64,000 nucleotides of DNA from Luteitalea sp. GTDB taxonomy: Bacteria > Acidobacteriota > Vicinamibacteria > Vicinamibacterales > Vicinamibacteraceae. The notes below the pieces were generated by a model, which saw only the letters and a list, made by a program, of their open reading frames with translations, was not told the DNA's origin and ran no database searches. Made by a program: the position numbers and the translations under genes. The stretch covers positions 108,555 through 172,554 of the forward strand of contig WHTT01000002.1 in NCBI GenBank assembly GCA_009377605.1. Reading direction: 5' to 3'. Shown here in pieces: positions 54,781 through 62,895 of this stretch (the first letter of the stretch is position 1; each line of letters starts with the position of its first letter).

Positions 54781-55030
54781 CCCCGTACGACAACGCCGAC
54801 CCTATCGGTCCGTGACCGTCCGTGACCGTCTCAGACCGTCACTGCTCGTGCGCCCAGCACCAGCAGACCGCCGCGACGGCGAAACACAGGAGGCTCAGCA
54901 TAGGGTTCGAGGATGCCGGCGTGTGCCGTCTGCATGAAGCGCGCGCCCTAGAGACCACTCCAGGACGACGGGCAGGGCACACACGGCACTTGCGGTCGGC
55001 CGGCGCAACCGGGATCGCGCCCCGCCTTTC
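54781..55030. other. Gap between hicA and capsid gene
   Basis: Short direct repeats GACCGTCCGTGACCGTC lie at about 54809-54840. One tiny minus-strand frame, 54839-54901, would encode a 20-residue hydrophobic peptide rich in Ala, Cys and Trp. It is just downstream of the capsid gene, but no ribosome binding site was found, so it is not called. No terminator was found by eye. Confidence 0.35.
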
Positions 55031-56848
55031 TTAGACGCCCGCGTTGCGGAACAGCGTCCGGTATTCGTCGATGCCGGCAGCCAAATCGAGCCTGATCTTG
55101 GTCTCGACGCCATCGATGTCGAACCCGACGCGCGTCTCGACGAACGGGCCCGCCTCGCCACTGAGCTCGAAGTAGCGCAGCCCGCCTGGCGTCGGTTCAC
55201 TCCCGACATACCAGGGATCCGCGGCCAACCGCGCATCAACGACGACACTCAACCTGTAGGGCTGGACGTCGCTGGACGTCGCCGGCGTGATATCGGCCAC
55301 GAATTGCCGCCCCTCCGTCTCGCGCTTGGGAGCGACGATGAGGTATCGCGGCTCGAGGTTCAACACATGCCCATCGGGCGAGGTCTGCGTCCGTAGCGCC
55401 TCGACCGCCTCGCTCACCGTCGTCAGCGAGATCGCGCCAGGCGTGCCGATGTTGTTGTGCGATGCGTGAAAGACCGGGAACCCGTCCGCCATGTTCGCCG
55501 TCGACTCCAGCGCCGCGACCAGTCGATCCGCAATCAGCCGGGCCGCCGCCCGTCCACCGCTCTGCATCGCACGAGACAGCGCGTCCAGATCGTCATTGAC
55601 CAACGCCTGCCGGCTCACGCTGAACACACGGCCGAAGGTCGCAAGCTGGAACGTCTCGCCGCCTTCCGTGATCGTGGCCCGCTGAAACTCGCCGTGCTCG
55701 AGCACTTGCGTGAGATCGGGAAAGTTATCGACCTGCAAACTCCGCGTGGGCTTGAAATCGTTGATCGTGCCGCGCCTCGCCACCGCAATGATGCCGCTCC
55801 GCGCTTCTTCGTACGCACTCTGGAGCGTCTTATTCGCGACGTCACCAAGGATGCCGGGAAAGTCCGATGTCGTGTGAAATCCACTACGCTGCTCGAGCAG
55901 CGCGCCCACGACCTGGCTGTCAGACATCGTCCGCGTCGAGACGCCGTGCGCGCTCAACAGCTCGCGGCCAAGCACAGTCAGCGACATTCGAGCAAACGGC
56001 GCCGCGTGCTGTGACGGCTGCGTGCCGCTCATCCGGGCATACAGCCCCTCGGCCATCTGGCTACGCAGCTCGTGATGGCTCGATCCATGCACACGATCGC
56101 GCTCGGGCGCGCCGGTCGGCCCAGCGTTCGGCGGCAGCTGCGCATCGCGACGCGCCAAGTGGTCGATCAACGCTGCGCGCGCTTCGTCCAACGTCGAGCA
56201 ATTGCGTCGGATAAACGCATCGGCATCGGCGATTGAGAGGTGGAAGTTTCTGCATTGCTCGACGAAGAACGCCTCGACCGATTGGCTCGTGTCGAGCTGA
56301 ATGCGGTTCTGATGTGGAGGTGTAATCTCTGGCATAACTCCCTGACTCCTTACTCGCGCGTTCGGGTCGGCGCCCAGCGGCACGATCGAAATTTCGTGCG
56401 GCTCCCAATCCGTGACTCTCACGGTCGGTGGCTCGCCGTTGCCGTTCGCGACTGGCGGGTCGGTCCGGTGGATCTTGTATCCGACCGAATTATTTCGGAC
56501 AACGCCTTGCGCGATCTTCGAAAAGATGGAGTCCGCGACCTCATCACCTTCAGCGAACCGCAACGTGGCCACGCCTTCGCCGTCCCGCAGCGACGCGCGC
56601 TCAACAACGCCGATGACGTGCCGCACATCGTGGCCCTGATGGCTGTTCAGGACCGGTGCGCTTCCGGACTGCAATCGACCCATGCGGACGTGACGCGGGT
56701 CGAGACTCAATTCCTCGAAAAACGGCCCATCGAAGCCCTGTCGCAACACGCGCTCGCCGGTCGACCAGACGACCTCCACGGTGCGAGCCTTCTCGTTCAA
56801 TGTCGATGGTTGAACGCTCGCCGCGCGCGTGCGGAGCTGGTCAGGCAT
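55031..56848 (-). CDS. Prohead protease-major capsid protein fusion
   Basis: The 605-residue protein joins two capsid functions. Residues about 18-170 are an HK97-like (S78-type) prohead protease with His70 in LNSHQGHDVRH, Ser121 in RNNSVGYKIH and the closing WEPHEISIVPLGADPNAR. A helical scaffold-like linker follows to about residue 290. Residues about 300-605 look like an HK97-fold capsid: TLQSAYEEARSGIIAVARRG, FGRVFSVSRQALVNDDLDAL and a conserved tail ending DEYRTLFRNAGV. The fusion would process and assemble a shell. ATG 56848 overlaps the upstream gene by eight bases. It is the only structural gene in the element. Confidence 0.87.
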   Translation of the reverse strand: MPDQLRTRAASVQPSTLNEKARTVEVVWSTGERVLRQGFDGPFFEELSLDPRHVRMGRLQSGSAPVLNSHQGHDVRHVIGVVERASLRDGEGVATLRFAEGDEVADSIFSKIAQGVVRNNSVGYKIHRTDPPVANGNGEPPTVRVTDWEPHEISIVPLGADPNARVRSQGVMPEITPPHQNRIQLDTSQSVEAFFVEQCRNFHLSIADADAFIRRNCSTLDEARAALIDHLARRDAQLPPNAGPTGAPERDRVHGSSHHELRSQMAEGLYARMSGTQPSQHAAPFARMSLTVLGRELLSAHGVSTRTMSDSQVVGALLEQRSGFHTTSDFPGILGDVANKTLQSAYEEARSGIIAVARRGTINDFKPTRSLQVDNFPDLTQVLEHGEFQRATITEGGETFQLATFGRVFSVSRQALVNDDLDALSRAMQSGGRAAARLIADRLVAALESTANMADGFPVFHASHNNIGTPGAISLTTVSEAVEALRTQTSPDGHVLNLEPRYLIVAPKRETEGRQFVADITPATSSDVQPYRLSVVVDARLAADPWYVGSEPTPGGLRYFELSGEAGPFVETRVGFDIDGVETKIRLDLAAGIDEYRTLFRNAGV

Positions 56849-57221
56849 CGGGGGGCACCTCCATCGCGGCATCCTCGAGCCGCTCGCACAGGCGAGCCCA
56901 GAGCGCCGGGGCATCGATCGTGATCGTCGCGAGACCGTCCCGGTGCACGTACTGGTGCCGATGCAAGATGGCCAGCGCGAGCGACTCGACCATCCCCCAC
57001 GAAACCTTACCCGGGAAAAACCCAATCTTCACGAACTCAGACATCGCGGCGATCTTTGCCAGGTCGTGGTAGCTATAACCTCTGTGCCCGCTCAGGCCGA
57101 GCGCGTCCCCGCTCAGCTCCAAGACGTCGCGAAATCTCCACGTCCTCACGGTGGCGCCGGGCACGCCCGTGACTGCTTCCGCGACCGCTGCCGTGTAGCT
57201 CCGATCCGCAAATGAAAACAT
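56841..57221 (-). CDS. Small regulator-like protein with MerR-type winged helix
   Basis: The 126-residue protein has a helix-turn-helix-like start: AAVAEAVTGVPGATVRTWRF, then the wing region SGHRGYSYHDLAKIAAMSEF resembling MerR N-terminal DNA-binding folds. The C-terminal half is unassigned. It overlaps the capsid gene by eight bases, so it is coupled to it. It may regulate packaging or serve as a small terminase or transcription regulator; which one is not decidable. ATG 57221 is the only credible start. Confidence 0.55.
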   Translation of the reverse strand: MFSFADRSYTAAVAEAVTGVPGATVRTWRFRDVLELSGDALGLSGHRGYSYHDLAKIAAMSEFVKIGFFPGKVSWGMVESLALAILHRHQYVHRDGLATITIDAPALWARLCERLEDAAMEVPPDA

Positions 57222-57297
57222 GTTTCACCCGTCACGAAAACCGTAGCACGGTCCCGCGCCCGTGTCAGAAAATGAATACCGCAATGACGGCCGCGCG

Positions 57298-57594
57298 CTA
57301 GTGACCGGGCGTGTCGTCCGGCATGGCCTCCAGCGCGAGCCGCTCGGCGAGCTCCTGAGCAAACCCGCGTTTGAGCGCGTCGGCGAGCGACTTCCCCCAG
57401 ACGTCATGCCCCGCTGGGTCGATTGTCATCGCGGCACGAATCAGGCTTCCGGTGAGCCGTCGCGCGACGGCGGGCGTCATAGCCGGCAGGGGCGACTCCG
57501 TGGCGTCTGGCCGGATGATGACCATCTGAATCATCTCGGTGTCGTACCGCACCTGGATCTCGTGACCGCCGTCAATCATCAGTTTGTCGTTCAT
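57298..57594 (-). CDS. Element hypothetical protein, 98 residues
   Basis: Soluble protein with GGHEIQVRYDTEMIQMVIIR near the start and a helical tail (ADALKRGFAQELAERLALEA). No family is recognised. ATG 57594 overlaps the stop of the next upstream gene (ATGA), so it is coupled to it. The larger open frame that extends upstream is a shadow. Confidence 0.5.
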   Translation of the reverse strand: MNDKLMIDGGHEIQVRYDTEMIQMVIIRPDATESPLPAMTPAVARRLTGSLIRAAMTIDPAGHDVWGKSLADALKRGFAQELAERLALEAMPDDTPGH

Positions 57595-58070
57595 CGTGTC
57601 CTCGCGATACTTCGTCGTAAATCCATCAGTTGCCCCGCCAACCTCGCGCACCGCGCCCGCGCCAGCGCCAGCGACCTCGACGGCTTGATGGGTCCGGGGA
57701 CTCTCAACATCGCCGGACGACGCCCAGGATACGCCGGGCACGGCTCGCGCTCCAGCCGATCCGCGACCTCGGTGAGCGCCGATCTGATGTGCTGATCGAT
57801 CAGCGCCGTGACCTGGGACGCGTCCGTCAGCGTCGCGACCTGGGATGTCAACTCCTGGGGTATACGCAGGCACCGCTCCCTGATGAGCCTGTCCGAGTGG
57901 GCGCGCTCCCAGTCGGCCTCGACGGCGCGCACGTGGCTCCCGAGGATCTCCCGGACCTGCCCCGCCAGCCGGCGGGCCATCGCGTCCTGTTTGGCGCACA
58001 GCGCTGAGACCAGCTCGGTGTTCTGCCGCTTCCTCGGTCGGCCCCGTGATTTTCCGTGTACTTTTTTCAT
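57591..58070 (-). CDS. Basic helical element protein, possible small-terminase-like
   Basis: The 159-residue protein starts with a basic, disordered MKKVHGKSRGRPRKRQ and continues as long helices (AKQDAMARRLAGQVREILGS, LTSQVATLTDASQVTALIDQ). The size, charge and position beside the capsid gene match small terminases that satellites use to redirect packaging, but no terminase motif is seen. ATG 58070 is the start, since upstream frame is out of context. The C-terminal 60 residues are Pro/Arg-rich. Confidence 0.45.
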   Translation of the reverse strand: MKKVHGKSRGRPRKRQNTELVSALCAKQDAMARRLAGQVREILGSHVRAVEADWERAHSDRLIRERCLRIPQELTSQVATLTDASQVTALIDQHIRSALTEVADRLEREPCPAYPGRRPAMLRVPGPIKPSRSLALARARCARLAGQLMDLRRSIARTR

Positions 58071-58152
58071 CGGTAACTCGTTGGCAAATGCGACCCGTAG
58101 ACCCGCAATGGTGATACTCCCCCGGAGGACCCGTGACGCCCTGGGTAGGGGG

Positions 58153-58359
58153 TCACGCCTTCGCTCTCCGCCGGCGCGGGCAGCACTCGGCGAGCGTGCT
58201 GAACTCCTGGCTCGTGACGACGGTCTCCATCTCGCACTGCTCGCACCGCACGCGGTAGGTGGCCCGGCCCTCGCTATCGAGACCGAGCGAATCGACAACG
58301 ACGCGCGTGCCGTGACGTTGGCCGATGTGCAGGCCCCAGGGGAACAGCATCCCGTTCAT
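58153..58359 (-). CDS. Zinc-ribbon-like small protein
   Basis: The 68-residue protein contains RVRCEQCEMETVVTSQEFST followed by AECCPRRRRAKA, four cysteines in a zinc-ribbon-like spacing. Such small proteins are common in phage-related elements, probably as DNA-binding regulators. Its ATG overlaps the stop of the replication gene (ATGA). Confidence 0.6.
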   Translation of the reverse strand: MNGMLFPWGLHIGQRHGTRVVVDSLGLDSEGRATYRVRCEQCEMETVVTSQEFSTLAECCPRRRRAKA

Positions 58360-59627
58360 GCCACACGAGCCTTTCGTCGGAGGTGCTCACAGATCCGACG
58401 CAGCCACACGGCCGGGCTCCCGCCCTTCGTGGCGTTCTTCGGCTGTCCGTTCGAGTGGCGCAGCCAGCGCTCAGCCTCGGCGAGAATGTCGGGTCCAGGG
58501 TCGTACCCGTCTGGCCATGCCCAGTTCGTGACCTCCTGATACCAAGCACCTGCGAAGGGGTTCTCCATGCGTGAGCGGTCATCAGGGCTGTTGCACGGCC
58601 ACATCTCAATGACCTGCTCGGCGTAGGCATCATCGAGATCCGCGACCGTCATGTAGGTCTGGCCTTGCCGCTTCCGTTGCCGGGCCTTCGCTGGCCGTGG
58701 CGCCGTTCGGGATGCAGGGGTCTCCGTCTGTCGCGACTCCTGTGCGATGACGCCGAGCAGGGTCTCGTGCGCCATAAGGTAGTCCGTGCCGTCCGCCTCG
58801 TGGATCTCGTACTCCCGTGACCCGTCGCGTTGTCGCATCGGCTTAACCGTCCATCCCTTGGCTCTGGCCCAGCGCCCGACCTGCTCGAGCTCATCGACGC
58901 TGGCGAAGGCGCGCGACCGATCGGCGGCGGGAGGGGGGACGGCGGAACGTGGGGGGAGGGGCGAGCCGTTGGCTCGCGTCTGTCCAGCGTGACCAGGTTC
59001 TCCAGGTCGTGACGCCTCTGGTGTCTGAGCCGTAGGCGAAGCACGTTCTTCGTCGGTCACGGGGGGACGCGAGCCTAAGCGAGCGGAGAGAGCGTCAGCG
59101 ATCGGGACATCGGAGCCTGCCTCCGATGCAGTACATGGTTTTCCTTCTGGTTCTACTGATTGTTGGGTGAACCTGGGGACAGGGTTTTGTGTCTCGCCGT
59201 TCAGGGTTTCTGTCTCGCCGTTCAGGGTTTCTTCCGGAGTGTCGTCTGACGTTCCCCTGACGTCCCCCTGGGAAACCCTGTCCGTGGGTTCAGGGTTTAG
59301 GCTTCGAGGCCACAGGGCGCCATCATCCATGAGATAGCTGGTGGTGAGATGTCGTCCGCCGCCTTGTCGGAGTACTTTGAGAACACCCATGTCACGGAGC
59401 GCCGCAAGCTGTTTGTTGACTGCTCGACTCGTCATGCCGGTCTCGCGTGCGAGCCGGTCGACACTCGGATAGATGCGCTCACCAGTGGCGTCATCGGCGT
59501 ACTTCGCTAGCACGGTGGCCAGAAACCGGAGCCGTGGCGGGAGGTCCGAATCGAGCACCTGCTGAATCAGGCGCAGCCCCACGTCAGACGCTCCCCTCGG
59601 TCGGAACGGGATGATCGATGCGCTCAT
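58356..59627 (-). CDS. Winged-helix replication/initiation-type protein
   Basis: The 423-residue protein has an N-terminal winged helix: YADDATGERIYPSVDRLARE then TGMTSRAVNKQLAALRDMGV, at residues about 45-85. A long Pro/Ser/Thr-rich, acidic linker with the repeat TLNGETETLNGET follows. The C-terminal 120 residues include MENPFAGAWYQEVTNWAWPD and GSPAVWLRRICEHLRRKARVA. Phage-satellite replication initiators often have this layout, but no helicase or primase motif is seen. It may be a regulator. Confidence 0.6.
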   Translation of the reverse strand: MSASIIPFRPRGASDVGLRLIQQVLDSDLPPRLRFLATVLAKYADDATGERIYPSVDRLARETGMTSRAVNKQLAALRDMGVLKVLRQGGGRHLTTSYLMDDGALWPRSLNPEPTDRVSQGDVRGTSDDTPEETLNGETETLNGETQNPVPRFTQQSVEPEGKPCTASEAGSDVPIADALSARLGSRPPVTDEERASPTAQTPEASRPGEPGHAGQTRANGSPLPPRSAVPPPAADRSRAFASVDELEQVGRWARAKGWTVKPMRQRDGSREYEIHEADGTDYLMAHETLLGVIAQESRQTETPASRTAPRPAKARQRKRQGQTYMTVADLDDAYAEQVIEMWPCNSPDDRSRMENPFAGAWYQEVTNWAWPDGYDPGPDILAEAERWLRHSNGQPKNATKGGSPAVWLRRICEHLRRKARVA

Positions 59628-59701
59628 GATGATGTAGAATCATCTCGTCTCCGATCTGCACCCACGGTAGACATCCGACTGTCCCGTCCTTTCGTCGCTC
59701 A

Positions 59702-59725
59702 CGCCCGGCTAGGCGCCGGGCGTTT
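59702..59725. terminator. Hairpin with short T run
   Basis: Stem CGCCCGGC at 59702-59709, loop TAGGC, stem GCCGGGCG at 59715-59722, followed by TTT on the plus strand. It lies just downstream of the excisionase gene and before the replication gene. The tail is short, so termination strength is uncertain. Confidence 0.5.
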
Positions 59726-59731
59726 CGTGTC

Positions 59732-59944
59732 TCACAGCGCACCTTGGGCTTGCTCTGCGGTGTGTTGCCGCACGCGCGACTCGAGCCACTGATCGATATC
59801 GCAACGGCGGTACAGCACGCGCCGCCCGAGCTTCACGTAGCGCGGCCCGAACCCGATCCGCCGCCACCGCTCGATGGAACGCTTGCTCTGCCCGATCTCG
59901 TCGGCGAACTGGTCTTCAGGTACGAGGATAGTTTGTGCTTGCAT
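59732..59944 (-). CDS. AlpA/excisionase-family DNA-binding protein
   Basis: The 70-residue protein has the MerR-like excisionase helix-turn-helix: EDQFADEIGQSKRSIERWRR then FGPRYVKLGRRVLYRRCDID. Such proteins aid excision or switch on early genes. ATG 59944 is chosen because the upstream in-frame ATG at 59962 lacks fit. It lies between the replication gene and integrase group. Confidence 0.82.
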   Translation of the reverse strand: MQAQTILVPEDQFADEIGQSKRSIERWRRIGFGPRYVKLGRRVLYRRCDIDQWLESRVRQHTAEQAQGAL

Positions 59945-60016
59945 CGTGACTCCTCGACGCACCCTTATGCGCGTCAGTGAGTCAACGATGGCATGCGTGG
60001 GTCTTACCGACCTACG

Positions 60017-60322
60017 TTAGCGGTAACACTTTCTGCGGGAGATCTCTTTTTGGAGGGTACTGGCTGCGACCTTGAAGGTCTGCGCCACGTGGCGCGCACA
60101 GGCCGCGGCGGAGTGGGTCGGGTGTCGGTCGCGGTAGTCAGCGACCGCGCGGAGAACCTGATCCCAATCGACAGCGTCGCGCCGCTCACGTGCTAGCCGG
60201 GAAGCCTTGATCAGCCTGCGTCGTGTTCGTCGCCCGAGTGTGAGGTCTTGCATCGTCTGGACGTGCGCCCCGACGTCGGCCAGGCTCCCGATGGGGAAGA
60301 TCGTCTTCGGGCGTCGGCTCAT
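60017..60322 (-). CDS. Small element protein upstream of xis, unknown
   Basis: The 101-residue protein is basic and helical (RTRRRLIKASRLARERRDAV, ADYRDRHPTHSAAACARHVA). No family recognised. The ATG overlaps the integrase stop (ATGA), so it is translated with integrase. It could be a repressor-like or recombination accessory protein. Confidence 0.5.
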   Translation of the reverse strand: MSRRPKTIFPIGSLADVGAHVQTMQDLTLGRRTRRRLIKASRLARERRDAVDWDQVLRAVADYRDRHPTHSAAACARHVAQTFKVAASTLQKEISRRKCYR

Positions 60323-61572
60323 CGCTGCCGCCTCCCGAGTGCCGCGCTGAGGGTGTCGCCTGTGGCCTTGCTCGCGGCCCGTAGCGGGTCGTCCATCAAA
60401 TGGCTATAGCGTTGGGTGGTCTGGGCCTGCGTATGCCCGAGCAGCGCCCCTACGACGGCGAGCGTTCGGCCCTGCGAGATGGTCACGGACGCGAACGAGT
60501 GGCGCAGATCGTGAATCCGCGCATTCTTGAGCCGCGCGCGACGGCAAATCCACTTCCAGGCTTTCGCGGGGATGACACGATGCGCGCCCTTTGTCTTTCG
60601 GCCTGTGCCGGGAAACACGAACGGTGAGCCTTCGAACCGCGGCCAGTCGGCGAGCACTTGCACGGCCGGCGGGTTGAGGTAGATCGGCTTCGCGCCCCGC
60701 TTCCGTGGCTTCCGAATCTGGCCCGTGACGAGATCGACCTCGTCCCAACGCAGCGCGCAGATCTCCATCACGCGTGCCCCGATGAAGACCAGCAACTTGA
60801 CGATGGCGACACTCGAGGGAGACAGCCGGCCGTAGCGCGCCCCGACCCGCAGCGCGGCGCCCAGGCGCTTCAGCTCCTCGGGTGAGAGGTAGCGCTCCCG
60901 ATGCGTCTCTCGGAAGCTCACGAGCCGCTGACAGGGGTTGCTGCCCACGTCCCGGTAGCCGTGGCGCTCACACCAGGTGCAGAGGCTCGACAACGTGGCG
61001 AGCACGCGGTTCGCCTGCATCTTCGTTCCGCGTAGGCGATGTTGCAGCTTAGCCGCATCCGCCGAGGTCAGATCGGAGATGGGAACCGAGCCCAGCACCG
61101 GGCCAATGTGCTGCGCGATGTGGTGACGGTAATTTCGCTGTGTCGCGGGCTTCAGATGGACGTCTGCGTGCTGCTCAAGGAACTGCTCGGCCACGTCACG
61201 CGTGAGAATGGCGCCTCTGGCCGCGTCCTTGACGCTCAGCGGGTCTTTCCCGTCCGCGACCAGCCCGAGATACCGCTTCGCCTTGCGTCGCGCCTGGTCG
61301 AGCGTCACGGCTTCCACGCGCCCGAGATTCGCCCAGCGATAGCGCCCCGATGGGAGCCGGTAGCCGAGGCGGTAGGTCTTCCTGCCCGCAGGGCTCACCC
61401 TCACGCCGAACGCCGGGAGCTCGCTGTCCCACACGATGTAGCGCGTGGGGCGTGGCTTGAGCTCCTGAATGCGCTTGATCGTCAGGGCGTGCTGATTGGG
61501 GTCAGCAGTCCATGCCTGCCGAGCTCTGGGTAGCGCATGGGTAGCGCGCGGATGCGGAATGGTGCGTGCCAC
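60319..61572 (-). CDS. int: Tyrosine-family integrase
   Basis: This 417-residue site-specific recombinase has an N-terminal P4-like arm-binding domain (residues 30-115, with WDSELPAFGVRVSPAGRKTY), a core-binding domain and a catalytic domain with GARVMEICALRWDEVDLVTG (Arg), HDLRHSFASVTISQ (His-x-x-Arg) and the nucleophile in LGHTQAQTTQRYSHLMD. It starts 82 bases from attR, the usual place. The ATG 61572 is the first start after the region. The tRNA-Thr 3' end is its target. Confidence 0.93.
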   Translation of the reverse strand: MARTIPHPRATHALPRARQAWTADPNQHALTIKRIQELKPRPTRYIVWDSELPAFGVRVSPAGRKTYRLGYRLPSGRYRWANLGRVEAVTLDQARRKAKRYLGLVADGKDPLSVKDAARGAILTRDVAEQFLEQHADVHLKPATQRNYRHHIAQHIGPVLGSVPISDLTSADAAKLQHRLRGTKMQANRVLATLSSLCTWCERHGYRDVGSNPCQRLVSFRETHRERYLSPEELKRLGAALRVGARYGRLSPSSVAIVKLLVFIGARVMEICALRWDEVDLVTGQIRKPRKRGAKPIYLNPPAVQVLADWPRFEGSPFVFPGTGRKTKGAHRVIPAKAWKWICRRARLKNARIHDLRHSFASVTISQGRTLAVVGALLGHTQAQTTQRYSHLMDDPLRAASKATGDTLSAALGRRQR

Positions 61573-61653
61573 AGCGTAGAGTGTAGCACGAATCGCCAGT
61601 GTTTGCGGGCCTATGCGGAAACGCGCGTGTGTGATGAATGCCGAGACCTGCTT

Positions 61654-61699
61654 TTCGTAATCAGCAGGTCATCGGTTCGAGTCCGATCGCCGGCTCCAA
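61654..61699. other. Right attachment site (attR)
   Basis: Exact copy of the tRNA-Thr 3' part: anticodon loop to CCA plus one base. No 5' half is present, so this is not a second tRNA gene. It marks the right end of the element. Confidence 0.93.
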
Positions 61700-61733
61700 A
61701 TCACCCAATTAAAATCTAGCGTAAGTGAGATGC

Positions 61734-62201
61734 TCAAGGTGGGAGTATCAAACGGCTTGCATGCGAGGATCCGTCTAGGATCCAGGGCAGGGCCGAAGCC
61801 CTGCCCCGGTCCGGGTGGGGGAAGGGCAGGGGCTTCAGCAGCACACCGTAGACCACACTAAAGATGGCGACGTTGGCTCCGATCCCGAACGCCAGCGTCA
61901 CGATGGCCGCTGCCGCGAAGGCCCGTTGTTTCCGCATGGATCGCAATCCGAACTTGACGTCCTGAACAACATCCGCCAGCGGACGAAATCGTTGACCGTC
62001 GCGATGCATTTCTTTCACCTGCTCCACACCGCCGAAGCGCAGTCGCGCGGCCCGGCGGGCCTCCTCCGGTGACATGCCGGCGCGGAGGTTGTCCAGTTCC
62101 GCTTGCTCCAGATACGCCACAATCTCGTCGTGCAGTTCGCGCTCGACCTGCCGGCTACGAACGAGTCCGAGTACGCGGGCCACGAACGCGCGGAGACTCA
62201 T
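61734..62201 (-). pseudogene. Truncated ADOP-type ABC permease
   Basis: Only the N-terminal part of an acidobacterial duplicated orphan permease is left: SLRAFVARVLGLVRSRQVER, HDEIVAYLEQAELDNLRAGM, then the first membrane segment AAAIVTLAFGIGANVAIFSV. A full protein has over 800 residues; this one runs out after about 125 family residues in a CAGGGC/GCCCTG palindrome (61781-61806). ATG 62201 overlaps the PadR remnant stop (ATGA), as in intact padR-ADOP operons. Confidence 0.8.
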
Positions 62202-62535
62202 GACAGCGACTCCAGAAAACGCGCCACCATGGCGCTGGTCCGCTCCCAGTTGGCGACCTCTCGCTGCACCTGCTTCGCGCCCGCGTTCGTGAGCGAGTAG
62301 ACCTTGACCCGGCGCTTCGTCTCCGACACACCCCACTGCGTACGAATCCAGCCTTTCTGCTGGAGGCGCAGCAACGCGGGATAGATCGAGCCTTGGTTCA
62401 GACGCAGAACGTTTCCGAAACTTGCTCGATCCGTCGCGCCAGCCGATACCCGTTCATCGGCCCAATGGCTTGCAAGGTCTTGAGCACGAGCAAATCCAGC
62501 GTGCCGTACGGTACGTCAGCCTTGGGATCAGACAT
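62198..62535 (-). pseudogene. PadR-family regulator with frameshift
   Basis: Reading from ATG 62535 gives a PadR winged helix (YGTLDLLVLKTLQAIGPMNG, YRLARRIEQVSE) and then hits TGA after 45 codons. The family continues in another frame (RLNQGSIYPALLRLQQKGWI, TKRRVKVYSLTNAGAKQVQ). One missing A in the run at 62412-62414 on the plus strand explains the shift. It could be a real loss or a homopolymer sequencing error. PadR normally represses the downstream ADOP gene. Confidence 0.78.
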
Positions 62536-62734
62536 GTTGCGTCTCTACAGATGCAAGATAAGCCCAAAGCTGTAGGCTGTCAACAGCTACGCTGAAGGTC
62601 GGCTGTTCCGGTGTCTGCACGGGCGCCCCGGGCTCTTTAGGCCCGCCTCTTGGCACGAGCGAGCACATCATGATTGCTGTGCCACTGTATAGTGGTTTGT
62701 GACCTGCCTGAAGCTCAGCATATGGGAGAGGGGC

Positions 62735-62895
62735 ATGATCTGGCGCGCGGCCCTGATCCTCGGGGTCGTCCTCAGCTCATCAGCACAGCCGGAGACCGAC
62801 GCGGCGCGGATCCTGAAAGAAGCCGATCGACTCGCCTGGCTGCGGGCGTGGACTCGTGCCGCACCGCTCTACGCAGAAGCCGAGCGGGAAGCAGC
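62735..62895 (+). pseudogene. Remnant N-terminus of a TPR-type secreted protein
   Basis: A signal-peptide-like start (MIWRAALILGVVLSSSAQP) is followed by DAARILKEADRLAWLRAWTR and ends in ...PLYAEAER, the start of an acidobacterial TPR protein family that I recall. The frame then joins a different protein. The remainder is missing, so this is a gene fragment. Confidence 0.55.

Larger units (their letters stand above)
54151..61699. mobile_element. Integrated phage-satellite-like element at tRNA-Thr
   Basis: The element is bounded by 46-bp exact direct repeats (54151-54196 and 61654-61699) covering the anticodon loop to just past the CCA of tRNA-Thr. Inside, nearly all genes read leftward from the integrase: int, unknown, AlpA-like excisionase, replication-type wHTH protein, zinc ribbon, two unknowns, a regulator-like protein and a protease-capsid fusion; hicBA reads rightward near the left end. 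No large terminase, portal, tail or lysis gene exists. The size (7.5 kb) and this content fit a capsid-encoding satellite dependent on a helper phage. The helper relation is inferred. Confidence 0.88.

Noticed and set aside
54839..54901. 20-residue hydrophobic peptide next to the capsid gene
   Set aside because: Too short and lacks a ribosome binding site; noted only because small membrane peptides occur in phage elements.
61654..61699. Second tRNA-Thr gene
   Set aside because: Only the 3' part is present; there is no D-arm or 5' acceptor strand. It is attR.
54151..61699. Complete prophage
   Set aside because: Too short, and no large terminase, portal, tail or lysis genes could be found on either strand.
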